Of a stretch of DNA of 64,000 nt, positions 45,676 through 55,825 are shown in pieces. The notes under the pieces are model-generated. The model had not been told where the DNA came from. It saw only the letters and a list, made by a program, of their open reading frames with translations, and did not search any database. The stretch comes from Planosporangium flavigriseum (GTDB lineage Bacteria > Actinomycetota > Actinomycetes > Mycobacteriales > Micromonosporaceae). Both the position numbers and the translations under genes were made by a program. Every line of letters begins with the position of its first letter. The stretch's first letter is position 1. The stretch lies in the NCBI RefSeq assembly GCF_011947225.1, contig NZ_JAATVW010000017.1, positions 1 through 64,000 of the forward strand, in the 5' to 3' direction.

Positions 45676-46116
45676 ATGAGCGGCGAGTTCGCCACTCCCG
45701 TGGCGGTAAAGAGACACAGAGCCAGACCGGTACCGGTGCGGGCCAGGATCAACGCGGCCGTCGCACACCTGCGGTCCCGGTTACCTTCGCAAGAGGAGGC
45801 GCTCGACGCCCTCGCGCAACTACGGATGCCCGGCACGCCCGATCCGGACGTACGCATGCGCCAACTCCTCGGCATCTCCGCCTGGTCGGCGGTGCTCGGC
45901 GCCCTCGGCCTGATCATCGCAGCGCGCGTCGTGTTCGGGATCTTCACCGAGATGCCGCTCTGGTACTGGTTCCTGATATTCGCCATGGGCATCCCCGGGG
46001 TCGTGGCCACGTTCACCGCCTTCGCCACCCTCCACAAAGGCCGATTGCCCTGGAAGCTGATGCGGTTCGCCTCGGCGGCCGAGGTCCTCGCGCTCGTCGG
46101 CACCTACTTCTCTTAG
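45676..46116 (+). CDS. hypothetical membrane protein, 2-3 helices
   Basis: The product has 146 residues. A basic soluble N-terminus (about 1-62, with HRARPVPVRARINAAVAHLRSRL) is followed by a first helix (about 66-87), a second (about 92-114) and a shorter hydrophobic C-terminal stretch (about 128-145). No family is recognised. The ATG is preceded by GAAGGA at moderate spacing. It is monocistronic, divergent from murI and ended by a stem-loop shared with cysM. Confidence 0.7.
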   Translation: MSGEFATPVAVKRHRARPVPVRARINAAVAHLRSRLPSQEEALDALAQLRMPGTPDPDVRMRQLLGISAWSAVLGALGLIIAARVVFGIFTEMPLWYWFLIFAMGIPGVVATFTAFATLHKGRLPWKLMRFASAAEVLALVGTYFS

Positions 46117-46131
46117 CATCCATGAAACGTC

Positions 46132-46168
46132 CGAAGCCACGCCCCTCGCGGTGAGGTGCGTGGCTTCG
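46132..46168. terminator. bidirectional stem-loop between the membrane gene and cysM
   Basis: 11-bp arms (46132-46142 with 46158-46168) plus an inner CCTC/GAGG pairing lie between convergent stops at 46116 and 46201. Confidence 0.75.
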
Positions 46169-46200
46169 ACGTCTGTGCGGCGATCAGGCCCAGCGCGCGA

Positions 46201-47449
<1,249 letters not shown>

Positions 47450-47521
47450 GACTTTCGATGCTCCTCATAAGTCGAACAGAAGGTGGTGGACAGCGGTGAC
47501 TTCGGGTGGAATCGCGCGGCG

Positions 47522-48013
47522 TCAGCTGCCGGCAGGACACTCGTAGTCGACCTCCGCCGGGCTCTGTCCGAACATGTAGGACTGGACGGCGTGCTGGTCC
47601 ACACCCGCGTTGACGACGCGCACCGGCTCCTCGGTCACGACCCCGTCCACGATCCGGTACGACCGGATCTCGGTGGTGTCCGGTTCCCGCGTGGAGACGA
47701 GCAGGTAGTGCGCTTCCGGAAGCTGCGCGATCCCGACATCCGTCCGCGACGGGTAGGCCTCGGTCGCGGTGTGCGAGTGGTAGATGACGACCGGCTCCTC
47801 GTCGCGGTCGTCCATCTCGCGCCACACCCGCAGCTGCTCCATCGAGTCGAAGCGGTAGAACGTCGGCGAGCGCTCGGCGTTGTCCATCGCGATGTGGCGG
47901 GTCGGCTGGTCCGAGCCGATCGGACCGGCCACGATCCCGCACGCCTCGTCCGGGTGGTCCCGGCGGGCGTGCGCAACGATCGCTTCCAGGATCGCGGCGT
48001 CGATGGTCAGCAC
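47522..48013 (-). CDS. mec: Mec, JAMM (M67) metalloprotease of the CysO pathway
   Basis: This 163-residue zinc peptidase cleaves newly made cysteine from the CysO C-terminus. The JAMM motif is complete: E23 (PDEACG) and H79-S-H81-x7-S89-x2-D92 (YHSHTATEAYPSRTD). GTG 48013 is chosen because AGGG lies 4 nt upstream and it starts at the first strand; a TTG at 48031 is possible. It precedes cysO by 72 nt in the same direction. It may also trim the extra residues of the CysO precursor here (inference). Confidence 0.93.
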   Translation of the reverse strand: MLTIDAAILEAIVAHARRDHPDEACGIVAGPIGSDQPTRHIAMDNAERSPTFYRFDSMEQLRVWREMDDRDEEPVVIYHSHTATEAYPSRTDVGIAQLPEAHYLLVSTREPDTTEIRSYRIVDGVVTEEPVRVVNAGVDQHAVQSYMFGQSPAEVDYECPAGS

Positions 48014-48075
48014 GCGCCCTAGATTACCCAACTTCCTCCGGCACCCGGCAGGTGAGCGTCACCACGTGGGACGGC

Positions 48076-48567
48076 TCACCCGGTGAGCGCCTCGAGCAGG
48101 GACTCCTGCAGCTGACTCAAGTACGCATACACGGACAACTGCGCCACCCGTACCGAAATCGGATCGCGGGCCACGGCCTCGTCCAGCTCCTCGACCAGAT
48201 CGGTGTCGTCGCGGATGCCCAGCTGTAGGCCCAGTGCGAGCCGGGCGTCGGTCAGCGCCCGCAGCCACGCCTCGGCCCCCTCGTCGTCGAGGCGCACCTC
48301 ACCGCCCTCCGGCGGCACCGCGGCGAGCATCTCCCCCGCCTGGTCGAGCTTGGCCGCCTTGAGGTCGGCCTCGGTGTAGCGCCGCAGGTCGGCAGAGACG
48401 TCGGGATCGTCGCGGTACACGTCCGGGAACAGGCGCGCGACCACCGGGTCGGCATGGTCGAGCCGCTCCGACAGCAGCGTGACCATCTCGACCATCACCT
48501 GCTGGAGCACCGCCGCCTCGGCCTGGTCGAAGCGGCCGACGCAGACGTCACCTTCTCGCTTGAACAT
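48076..48567 (-). CDS. DUF2017 family protein
   Basis: This 163-residue helical, acidic protein (RFDQAEAAVLQQVMVEMVTLLSERL; RRYTEADLKAAKLDQAGEML; ALTDARLALGLQLGIRDDTD; AYLSQLQESLLEAL) has no catalytic motif. DUF2017 is found next to clpS throughout actinobacteria (Rv1332 beside Rv1331), suggesting a part in the Clp adaptor system, but no function is established. ATG 48567 shares one base with the clpS stop (TGATG), so translation is coupled. Confidence 0.88.
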   Translation of the reverse strand: MFKREGDVCVGRFDQAEAAVLQQVMVEMVTLLSERLDHADPVVARLFPDVYRDDPDVSADLRRYTEADLKAAKLDQAGEMLAAVPPEGGEVRLDDEGAEAWLRALTDARLALGLQLGIRDDTDLVEELDEAVARDPISVRVAQLSVYAYLSQLQESLLEALTG

Positions 48568-48857
48568 CAAGACTGGTCCACCGTCGCCCACAGCCCGTAC
48601 GCGTGCAGTCGCGACGCGTCGTGCTCCATCCGCTCCCGCGCGCCGCTGGACACGATCGCCTTGCCCTTGTGGTGCACGTCCAGCATGAGCCGCTCGGCCT
48701 TCTCCTTGCTGTACCCGAAGAGCTTCTGGAAGACCCAGGTCACGTAGCTCATGAGGTTGACCGGGTCATTCCACACGATCGTCACGAAGGGCCGGTCCGT
48801 CGCCGGCACCTCCGCGATGTCGGGCGTTGCAACCGGTGTCACCTGTGGGGCCGCCAT
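48567..48857 (-). CDS. clpS: ClpS, N-degron adaptor for ClpC/ClpP
   Basis: This 96-residue adaptor has a flexible N-terminus (about 1-22) followed by the ClpS core. [45 protein letters not shown] contains the conserved ND motif and the His residues that contact ClpC and the N-degron. It delivers proteins with hydrophobic N-terminal residues to ClpCP1P2. The minus-strand AAGAAT 6 nt before the ATG suggests a leaderless transcript. It overlaps the DUF2017 start by one base. Confidence 0.96.
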   Translation of the reverse strand: MAAPQVTPVATPDIAEVPATDRPFVTIVWNDPVNLMSYVTWVFQKLFGYSKEKAERLMLDVHHKGKAIVSSGARERMEHDASRLHAYGLWATVDQS

Positions 48858-48919
48858 AGGGCCATTCTTACCCGTACCAGCCCGGATAGCGACAACCGCG
48901 TCTTGAGCCCCCTATGAGG

Positions 48920-50527
48920 TCAGGCCAGCAGCACCCCATGATCGACCGTGTCGGCGGCCACCACCGCGAGCGCTTCATGCAGGTACTCGAAGCGCTGGGC
49001 CAGCTCGCACCCGAGGTCGACTTCGAGGGTCCGCATCGTCTTCGCCAGCCAGCCGCGGCACCGGCTGCCGTCGACGTCGTGGCCGCGGGCCGAGTAGCAG
49101 GTGGCGCTCAGACCCACGCCGACCGGCGGCAGCAACTGGGCGTCGATCGGCCGCGGTTCGATGGCCGACAGGCTCGCGACGGCCCCACCGCCCGCCGAGA
49201 CTGCGACGCCTCCGGTGGCCGTGACCAGCAGAGCCCGGTCCCACTCGGGCTCGCCGCGCTCGGCCGCTTCGACCGCGCGCCGGGCACCGCCCCGGACGCG
49301 CTCCACCGCGGCCCGGTCGGGCGGCACCTCCAGGATCTCGCCGAACACCTTCCGCATGATCTCGGTCGCGACCTCGTCGACGGCGCGGGTGAGCCGCACC
49401 GACAGCGCGTGCAACTCACGGTCGACCGCGTACGCGAGGCGCGCGCGGCCCTCCGGCGAGTCGGTCTCCCGTGCGCACCGGAGCTGGATCGCTTCGAGAT
49501 CCATGGCCAGGTACCGGGCGGTGTTGATCCCGCCGGCGCGGATCTCCTGGTTGAGAAGTTCTGTCCAGTGCGCATCCGTGGCGCCGGCCGCGACGCGCGG
49601 CGCGGGCGCGGGCGCCGGCACGCCGGTCCGACCAGGTGCGCCGGCCTGCCGGGGCGACCGCTCCCCCGGCGCCGGTTCGGTGAGGCCGCGCCGCAGCGCG
49701 CCCAGGCTCAGCCCGGCGAGGCCGCGCGCCGCCTCCTCCACCGCCGCCGCGGGCGAGGCGTCGTCGGCGCCGCGCAGCGTGCTCACCGCGTACCACGGGG
49801 CGGTGGCCAGCCGCGGCGCGTGGTCGTGCACGAGCTTCTGGTTGGCCGACAGCACCGCCGGCCACTGCGGGCAGGAGTCAATCTTGGTCAGGACGAACGT
49901 CACGGGTACGCCGCGCTGCTCGACCTCGGCGAGGAAGTCCAACTGCGCGGATCCCAGGGCGGTCGAGGCCTCGGTCACGAAGAGCAGCCCACCGCCATGG
50001 TCGAGCGCGTCGAGGACGATCTCGGCGTACGCCTCGTCGAACCCGCCGGCGCCCGGCGTATCGACCAGGCTGACGTGCCGCAGCAGTTCCGCGGGGTGCA
50101 GTACCACCACGCGGCGCGGCGGGCGACCCGGGCCGCCGCGCGCGAACATGCCTGAGTCGCCCGCCCGCAACTGCTCCACGCTCAGCAGGCGCGGGGCCCG
50201 CCGACCCGGCACGTACGCGTACGCCCGCAGCTCCTCGCCGTGGCGGAAGTTCACGTACGCGGAGGTGGTCGGGAGATCGACGACCGGCCCGCCGGCCGGC
50301 CTCGACGTGGACGTACCCAACAGCGCGTTGGTCACGGAGCTCTTTCCGCACCGCGGCGCGCCCGCCACCACGATCATCGGAACATTCGCGGCGTCCGAAG
50401 GTGCCGACGGCGCGAGCCGACCGTCGGGTGACGTCGACTCGATCCGCCCGTTGAACGTCTCCGCCGGCCCGCTGGGCGCAGCCGCTCCGAGGGTCGCCAT
50501 CGGCGTGCGAGGCACTGCCGACTTCAT
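48920..50527 (-). CDS. dynamin-like P-loop GTPase
   Basis: The product has 535 residues. The disordered N-terminus (about 1-48) is followed by a GTPase domain with Walker A GAPRCGKS (56-63), DTPGAGG (G3) and TKID (G4). A Pro/Ala-rich linker (about 275-320) and a mostly helical C-terminal domain with a short hydrophobic segment (ALLVTATGGVAVSAGGGAVASL, about 445-466) complete it. It resembles bacterial dynamin-like or YfjP/Era-type GTPases that act at membranes; the exact family is uncertain. ATG 50527 has GGAGG 6 nt upstream; the frame before it is rejected. It is divergent from the LuxR-type regulator. Confidence 0.8.
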   Translation of the reverse strand: MKSAVPRTPMATLGAAAPSGPAETFNGRIESTSPDGRLAPSAPSDAANVPMIVVAGAPRCGKSSVTNALLGTSTSRPAGGPVVDLPTTSAYVNFRHGEELRAYAYVPGRRAPRLLSVEQLRAGDSGMFARGGPGRPPRRVVVLHPAELLRHVSLVDTPGAGGFDEAYAEIVLDALDHGGGLLFVTEASTALGSAQLDFLAEVEQRGVPVTFVLTKIDSCPQWPAVLSANQKLVHDHAPRLATAPWYAVSTLRGADDASPAAAVEEAARGLAGLSLGALRRGLTEPAPGERSPRQAGAPGRTGVPAPAPAPRVAAGATDAHWTELLNQEIRAGGINTARYLAMDLEAIQLRCARETDSPEGRARLAYAVDRELHALSVRLTRAVDEVATEIMRKVFGEILEVPPDRAAVERVRGGARRAVEAAERGEPEWDRALLVTATGGVAVSAGGGAVASLSAIEPRPIDAQLLPPVGVGLSATCYSARGHDVDGSRCRGWLAKTMRTLEVDLGCELAQRFEYLHEALAVVAADTVDHGVLLA

Positions 50528-50704
50528 GCGCCGCCTCCCGTGTTCATGGCCGACCAACCCCGTGCCGGCCGGCACCGGAACGCTACGTGAACGGTCACTT
50601 ACAGGGGCAGGAGAGACAGTACTCAAAGGACGGACGGTGCACTACTCAAAGTTTGTGACATACGAGGGTGCACACAGTAACGGGAACGTCTATATGCTGC
50701 GACC

Positions 50705-53329
50705 GTGCCTCCGTGGAGTTTCGTCGGGCGTGGCGAGGAGCTGACCCGACTGACCGAGGCGGCCGCAGGCGCCACTGGCCGTGGTCTGATTCTGGGTGGT
50801 GCCGCCGGCATCGGGAAGAGCCGGCTGCTCCGCGAGGGTGTCGTGGGCCTGGATGCCGAGCGCCTGTCGGTCTGGTCGACCACGGCCAATGCGGCCACCG
50901 CCGGACTCCCGCTGGGCGGCCTGTCCCAGGTACTGCCGGCCGACCAGCCGGCGCCCGCCTCGACCTCGGGCCTGCTGCGGTGGGCCGTGGACGCGCTGCG
51001 CCAGCAGGCCGCCGGGCGACCGATGGTGCTCGCGATCGACGACGCGCACCTGCTCGATCCACTGTCGGCGACCCTGGTCTACTACCTGGCCCGCAGCGAG
51101 CGCGCCACGGTCCTCGCGACGGTGCGCACCGGCGAGCCGGTCCCCGACCCGGTCCGAGCACTGTGGACGGATGATCTCGTCGAACGGGTCGAACTGGGCC
51201 CGCTGACCGAGCAGGAGGTCGCCGACCTGCTGACCCAGGTGCTCGGCGGGCCGGTGGACTCCGCGACGGTGGACCGGCTGAGGCAGCTGTCGCAGGGCAA
51301 CGCGCTGCTGCTGCGCGAGCTGGTCCTCGCCGCCCGCGCCAGCGGAGACCTCGACGCCTCGTACGGCGTCTGGCGCTGGACCGGCCGCTTCGAGCTGGCG
51401 CCGACGCTGACCGAGGTGGTCGACTCGCGTATCGGCCAGCTCACCCCCGAGGTACGCGCCGTGCTCGAACTGGTCGCGTTCGGCGCGCCGATCGGGCTGC
51501 CGCTGCTGGTAGGGGCCACCGACGCGGCGGCCGTGGAGACCGCCGAGGAGCGCCAGCTGATCCGGGTGACCCGCGACGACCACCGGGTCGACGTGTGGCT
51601 CGCCCACCCGCTGTACGGAGAGATCGTGCGCCAGCGCTGCCCGGTCACCCGGTTCCGGCGACTGCTGGCCGACCTCGCCGACCTGTTCGAGGAGGCCGGC
51701 GCGCGTCGCGACGAGGATCTACTGCGGATCGCGGTCTGGCGGCTGGACAGCGACACCGTCCGCGACCCGCGCCAGCTGCTGGACGCGTCCCGGCTGGCCT
51801 TCACCGGCTACGACGTCCCGCTCGCGCTGCGCCTGGCGCGCGCCGCAATGACCACCAGCGCGGGCCTCGAGGCCGCCAAGACGCTCGGCACGCTGCTCAT
51901 GCTGGTCGACCAGCCGCAAGAGGCGCTCAGCACCCTCGACTCGGTGGCCGACCTGATCACCGACGACGAGCAGCGCTGCCGGTGGCAGTGCACCCGGGCG
52001 GTCATCGCGTACTGGGGAATGTCCGACGAATCCGCACCCGAGCACCTGGCCAAGGACGGGCCGCTGCTCGCCGAGGGCTGCGCCCCGACGTGGGCACGGG
52101 CCATCGAGTCGCTCATGCGCCTGCACCACGGCGAGCACGAGACCGCGCTGGAGCTGGCCCGTAGCGTCCTCGACGGCCCCGACAGCGTCGCCGGGGCCCG
52201 GGCGCTCGCCGCCAGTACGGCCGCCCACCTGCAGGCCGCGCGGGGCGCCTTCGTGCAGACCATGCGATGCATGGCCGCGGTCGACACCGGCTCGCCGCAG
52301 TGGCGGGCGGAGGCGCCCGCGACCCAGCTCGCCGTCGAACTGGCCCGTGGCACCGCGATGATCCTCGCGGGCGACCTCGGCGCGGTGCAGACCATGGTGG
52401 CCGCCGAGTTCGCCGGCCTGGCCGACGCCGGCGAGTTCCGCCTCGGCTCCGGGTACGTCACGCTGGTCCGCGCGCAGGCCGCCCGGCTGCGCGGCCGGTT
52501 GCACGAGGCCGGCCGCCTCGCCGGGCAGGCCACCGCAATGCTGGCGACCAGCAATGTGTACGCCGCGCTGGCGAACGCGGAGCGGGCGCACGTGGCGGCG
52601 CTCTCCGGCGGCCACGCGCTCGCCGCCGAGGCGATGGCCCAGTCCGACGCGAGCCACCGGCCGACCATGAACATCCTGTACCCGTGGCTGGAGCAGGCGC
52701 GGGCGTGGGTCGCGATCTGCGCCGGCGACACCCGTACCGGCCTCGAGGTGCTTACCGAGCTGCTCGGCCGGCTGCGAGCCGACCGGTTCGCCGGGCACGA
52801 GCTGCACGCGCTGCACGACCTGGTCCGCCTCGGCCGCGCCGGCGAGGCCGTCGAGCGCCTGGCCGAACTGGCCGCCATGGTCGAGGGGCCGCTGGCGCCG
52901 GTCATGGCGTGGCACGCCCGCGCCGCGGCGGCGCGCGACGGCCATGGGCTACTCGCCGCGGCGGAGGCGTTCGCCAACCTCGGCCTGTCGCTGTACGCGG
53001 CGGAGGCCGCCGCCGCCGCGATCCCCGTCCTGCGTGCCGCCCGGGCCCCGCAGACCAGGGCGGCCACGGAGCTGCTGACCGCGCTCCTGGGCCGCTGTGA
53101 AGGGGTGAACAGCCCGACGCTCGCGGTGGCGCAGCCGGCGTTGACCACCCGGGAACGACAGATCGCCAAGCTCGCCGCGGCCGGCGTACCCAGCAAGGAG
53201 ATCGCCGATCAGCTCTACCTGTCCGCGCGTACGGTCGACAACCACCTGCTGCGGGTGTACGCGAAGCTGGGCGTGGCCGGCCGGGCGGAGCTGAGCGGCG
53301 CTCTGCGGGCCCTGCCCACCGAAGATTGA
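50705..53329 (+). CDS. LuxR family (LAL) ATP-binding transcriptional regulator
   Basis: This 874-residue large LuxR-type regulator has an N-terminal AAA/NACHT-like ATPase with Walker A GGAAGIGKS (about 31-39) and Walker B MVLAIDDAHLLD. A long TPR-like helical middle (about 330-790) follows. The C-terminal GerE helix-turn-helix is LTTRERQIAKLAAAGVPSKEIADQLYLSARTVDNHLLRVYAKLG. LAL proteins switch on nearby or pathway genes on sensing a metabolite with ATP. It sits 31 nt before pncB. The GTG has no Shine-Dalgarno; TATGCT lies 6 nt before it. Direct repeats ACTCAAAG upstream (about 50622 and 50643) may be operators. Confidence 0.92.
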   Translation: MPPWSFVGRGEELTRLTEAAAGATGRGLILGGAAGIGKSRLLREGVVGLDAERLSVWSTTANAATAGLPLGGLSQVLPADQPAPASTSGLLRWAVDALRQQAAGRPMVLAIDDAHLLDPLSATLVYYLARSERATVLATVRTGEPVPDPVRALWTDDLVERVELGPLTEQEVADLLTQVLGGPVDSATVDRLRQLSQGNALLLRELVLAARASGDLDASYGVWRWTGRFELAPTLTEVVDSRIGQLTPEVRAVLELVAFGAPIGLPLLVGATDAAAVETAEERQLIRVTRDDHRVDVWLAHPLYGEIVRQRCPVTRFRRLLADLADLFEEAGARRDEDLLRIAVWRLDSDTVRDPRQLLDASRLAFTGYDVPLALRLARAAMTTSAGLEAAKTLGTLLMLVDQPQEALSTLDSVADLITDDEQRCRWQCTRAVIAYWGMSDESAPEHLAKDGPLLAEGCAPTWARAIESLMRLHHGEHETALELARSVLDGPDSVAGARALAASTAAHLQAARGAFVQTMRCMAAVDTGSPQWRAEAPATQLAVELARGTAMILAGDLGAVQTMVAAEFAGLADAGEFRLGSGYVTLVRAQAARLRGRLHEAGRLAGQATAMLATSNVYAALANAERAHVAALSGGHALAAEAMAQSDASHRPTMNILYPWLEQARAWVAICAGDTRTGLEVLTELLGRLRADRFAGHELHALHDLVRLGRAGEAVERLAELAAMVEGPLAPVMAWHARAAAARDGHGLLAAAEAFANLGLSLYAAEAAAAAIPVLRAARAPQTRAATELLTALLGRCEGVNSPTLAVAQPALTTRERQIAKLAAAGVPSKEIADQLYLSARTVDNHLLRVYAKLGVAGRAELSGALRALPTED

Positions 53330-53360
53330 CGGATCCGGCGCCCCACTAGGCTGGTGACCC

Positions 53361-54647
53361 GTGAACTCGGATACGGCCCTGCACACCGATCATTACGAGC
53401 TGACGATGGTCGCGGCGGCGCTGCGCGACGGCAGCGCGGACCGCCACTGCGTGTTCGAGGTGTTCGCCCGCCGACTGCCGCTGGGCCGCCGTTACGGAGT
53501 GGTGGCCGGCACCGGCCGGATCATCGAGCAGTTGCGGAACTTCGTCTTCGACGCCGACGACATCGCGTTCCTGCTCGATCGCAAGGTGGTGGACGAGCGG
53601 ACCGCCGACTGGCTGCGGGACTACCGGTTCCGCGGCGACATCGACGGGTACGCCGAGGGCGAGCTGTACTTCCCGAACTCCCCCATCCTCACCGTCAGCG
53701 GCACGTTCGCCGAGTGCGTGGTGCTGGAGACGTTCATCCTCTCCGTGCTCAACCACGACTGCGCCATCGCGGCGGCGGCCGCCCGGATGGTCACCGCCGC
53801 CCGGGGCCGACCGGTGATCGAGATGGGCTCCCGGCGTACTCACGAGGAGGCGGCGGTCGCTGCTGCCAGAGCCGCCTACCTCGCGGGCTTCGCCTCAACC
53901 TCCAACCTGGCGGCCGGCAAGCGGTACGGCATCCCCACCGCCGGGACGGCCGCGCACGCCTTCACGCTGCTGCACGACGACGAGAAGGCCGCGTTCGCCT
54001 CCCAGGTGAACACGTTCAGCAAGGACACCACGCTGCTGGTCGACACGTACGACATCAGCCAGGGCATCCGCAACGCGATCGCCGTCGCCGGCCCGGACCT
54101 GGGCGCCGTCCGCATCGACTCCGGTGACCTGTCGGTCCTGGCGCAGCAGTCCCGGAACCTGCTCGACGAGCTGGGTGCCGCCGATACCCGGATCGTCGTC
54201 TCCGGCGATCTCGACGAGTACTCGATCGCCGCGCTCGCCGCCGAGCCGGTCGACGCGTACGGCGCGGGTACCGCCGTCGTGATCGGCTCCGGCGCGCCGA
54301 CCGCCCGGATGGTCTACAAGCTGGTCGAGGTGGACGGTAAGCCGGTGGTCAAGCGCTCGGAGAACAAGGCCACCGTGGGCGGGCGCAAGACCGCGGTACG
54401 CCGGCACAAGCCCACGGGTACGGCCGTCGAAGAGATCGTCGTGCCGCAGGGCACCCCGGAGCCGAAGCCGCACGACCGTCCGCTGCAGCGCCCGTACGTG
54501 CGCGGTGGGGAAATCGTGCCCGACCTGCCGACCTTGGCCGACTCCCGCGAACTGCTACGCCGTAACCTGATCTCCATCCCGTGGGAGGGCCTGAAGCTCT
54601 CCCAGGGCGACCCGGCCATCCCGGTGACCATGGAGCCAGGCCAGTAG
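53361..54647 (+). CDS. pncB: nicotinate phosphoribosyltransferase
   Basis: This 428-residue enzyme of NAD salvage (Preiss-Handler) makes nicotinate mononucleotide from nicotinate and PRPP. Motifs: TDHYELTMVAAALRDG at the N-terminus, EMGSRRTHEEAAVAAARAAYLAGFASTSNLAAG including the phosphorylated-His region, and the VRIDSGDL barrel strand. TAGGCT at 53347-53352 lies 8 nt before the GTG, with TTGACG 15 nt further upstream, so a separate promoter is plausible. It is followed by pncA after 17 nt. Confidence 0.96.
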   Translation: MNSDTALHTDHYELTMVAAALRDGSADRHCVFEVFARRLPLGRRYGVVAGTGRIIEQLRNFVFDADDIAFLLDRKVVDERTADWLRDYRFRGDIDGYAEGELYFPNSPILTVSGTFAECVVLETFILSVLNHDCAIAAAAARMVTAARGRPVIEMGSRRTHEEAAVAAARAAYLAGFASTSNLAAGKRYGIPTAGTAAHAFTLLHDDEKAAFASQVNTFSKDTTLLVDTYDISQGIRNAIAVAGPDLGAVRIDSGDLSVLAQQSRNLLDELGAADTRIVVSGDLDEYSIAALAAEPVDAYGAGTAVVIGSGAPTARMVYKLVEVDGKPVVKRSENKATVGGRKTAVRRHKPTGTAVEEIVVPQGTPEPKPHDRPLQRPYVRGGEIVPDLPTLADSRELLRRNLISIPWEGLKLSQGDPAIPVTMEPGQ

Positions 54648-54664
54648 ACCGCGAAGGAGACGTC

Positions 54665-55240
54665 ATGACCCGCGCCCTGATCATCGTCGACGTGCAGAAC
54701 GACTTCTGCGAGGGCGGCTCGCTGGCCGTCGGCGGTGGCGCCGGGGTCGCGAGCGCGATCTCGTCCGCGCTCGCCGCGGGTGATGGGCGGTGGGACCACG
54801 TCGTCGCCACCCAGGACCACCACATCGACCCGGGCGATCACTTCGCCGACCGGCCCGACTACGTCAAGACCTGGCCGGCCCACTGCGTGGTGGGTACGGG
54901 CGGGCAGGAGTTCCACCCCAACCTGGAGACCGACCGCATCGAGGCGGTCTTCACGAAGGGTGAGCACGCCGCGGCGTACTCCGGCTTCGAGGGCGACGCC
55001 GGCGGGGTCGGCCTGGCGGCCTGGCTGCGGATGCGGGACGTGGACGCGGTCGACGTCGTCGGCATCGCGACGGACCACTGCGTACGCGCGACCGCGCTCG
55101 ACGCGGCCCGGGAAGGCTTTGACACCACCGTTCTGCTCGACCTGACGGCCGGCGTGGCGCAGGCTACGGTCGACGACGCGCTGTCACAGCTGCGCGCGGC
55201 AGGGGTGACGCTGAAGGGTGAACCGGTCGTCCGGGCATGA
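54665..55240 (+). CDS. pncA: nicotinamidase (isochorismatase family)
   Basis: This 191-residue hydrolase converts nicotinamide to nicotinate, feeding PncB directly before it. The catalytic triad is D9, K98 (FTKGEH) and C139 (GIATDHCVRAT). The metal ligands are D51, H53 and H59 in TQDHHIDPGDHF. GGAG lies 5-6 nt before the ATG. The pncB-pncA pair forms a complete nicotinamide salvage unit. A 7-bp stem (55283-55289 with 55306-55312) downstream may be a weak terminator. Confidence 0.95.
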   Translation: MTRALIIVDVQNDFCEGGSLAVGGGAGVASAISSALAAGDGRWDHVVATQDHHIDPGDHFADRPDYVKTWPAHCVVGTGGQEFHPNLETDRIEAVFTKGEHAAAYSGFEGDAGGVGLAAWLRMRDVDAVDVVGIATDHCVRATALDAAREGFDTTVLLDLTAGVAQATVDDALSQLRAAGVTLKGEPVVRA

Positions 55241-55366
55241 GTAGCGACCTTTAGCCAATAAGTAAGCCACAGATATACGGAACGTAGCGCGGGCGAGCCT
55301 GGGTCCGCTACGCTGACCGCACCTCAGAGGCCACCGCTCGGTGGTTGGTACGCGGGAGGCGACGCA

Positions 55367-55747
55367 GTGAGCCTGTCGATCCAGACCCGCCGGCGGGGTG
55401 ACCGGGAGACCGTCATCGCCCTGCACGGAGAGGTCGACTACGCCACGGCCCTTGATCTCCGGGCCACGATCTCCGCAACACTCAACGCCGGTGCCGTCGA
55501 CAGAATCGTCGTCGACCTCGCCGGCGTGACGTTCCTGGACTCCACGGGCGTGGGAACGCTCGTGGTGGCCACGCGCATCTGCGCCGACCACTTGGTCGAG
55601 TTCCGGGTCTGCGACCCCAACCCCTTCATCGCCAGACTGTTGACGGTCATGGGAGTGGCCGAGATGCTCGGCATACCCGCGGCTCCCGGTCTGCCGCCAC
55701 GCACCCTGCGGAGGCGGATCCTCTCCCCCGCCTCCCGGGTCGCCTGA
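55367..55747 (+). CDS. STAS-domain anti-sigma factor antagonist
   Basis: This single-domain SpoIIAA/RsbV-like protein has 126 residues. IALHGEVDYATALDLRATI is the first strand and helix, and VTFLDSTGVGTLV contains the Ser (S59) phosphorylated by the partner anti-sigma kinase. The C-terminus is basic (RTLRRRILSPASRVA). It presumably frees a sigma factor under stress; no partner kinase gene is adjacent, so the pathway is unknown. The GTG has GGAGG about 8 nt upstream. Confidence 0.9.
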   Translation: MSLSIQTRRRGDRETVIALHGEVDYATALDLRATISATLNAGAVDRIVVDLAGVTFLDSTGVGTLVVATRICADHLVEFRVCDPNPFIARLLTVMGVAEMLGIPAAPGLPPRTLRRRILSPASRVA

Positions 55748-55776
55748 GCGGCCCGCTCCACCCAGCCGTCCAACGC

Positions 55777-55811
55777 GAAACGCCCGCCCGGTCGACCCGG
55801 GCGGGCGTTTC
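55777..55811. terminator. bidirectional terminator between the STAS gene and ctaD
   Basis: A perfect 15-bp stem (55777-55791 with 55797-55811) with a 5-nt loop lies between convergent stops. GAAACG/CGTTTC ends give short T-runs on both strands. Confidence 0.88.
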
Positions 55812-55825
55812 ACATGATCAGGCGA

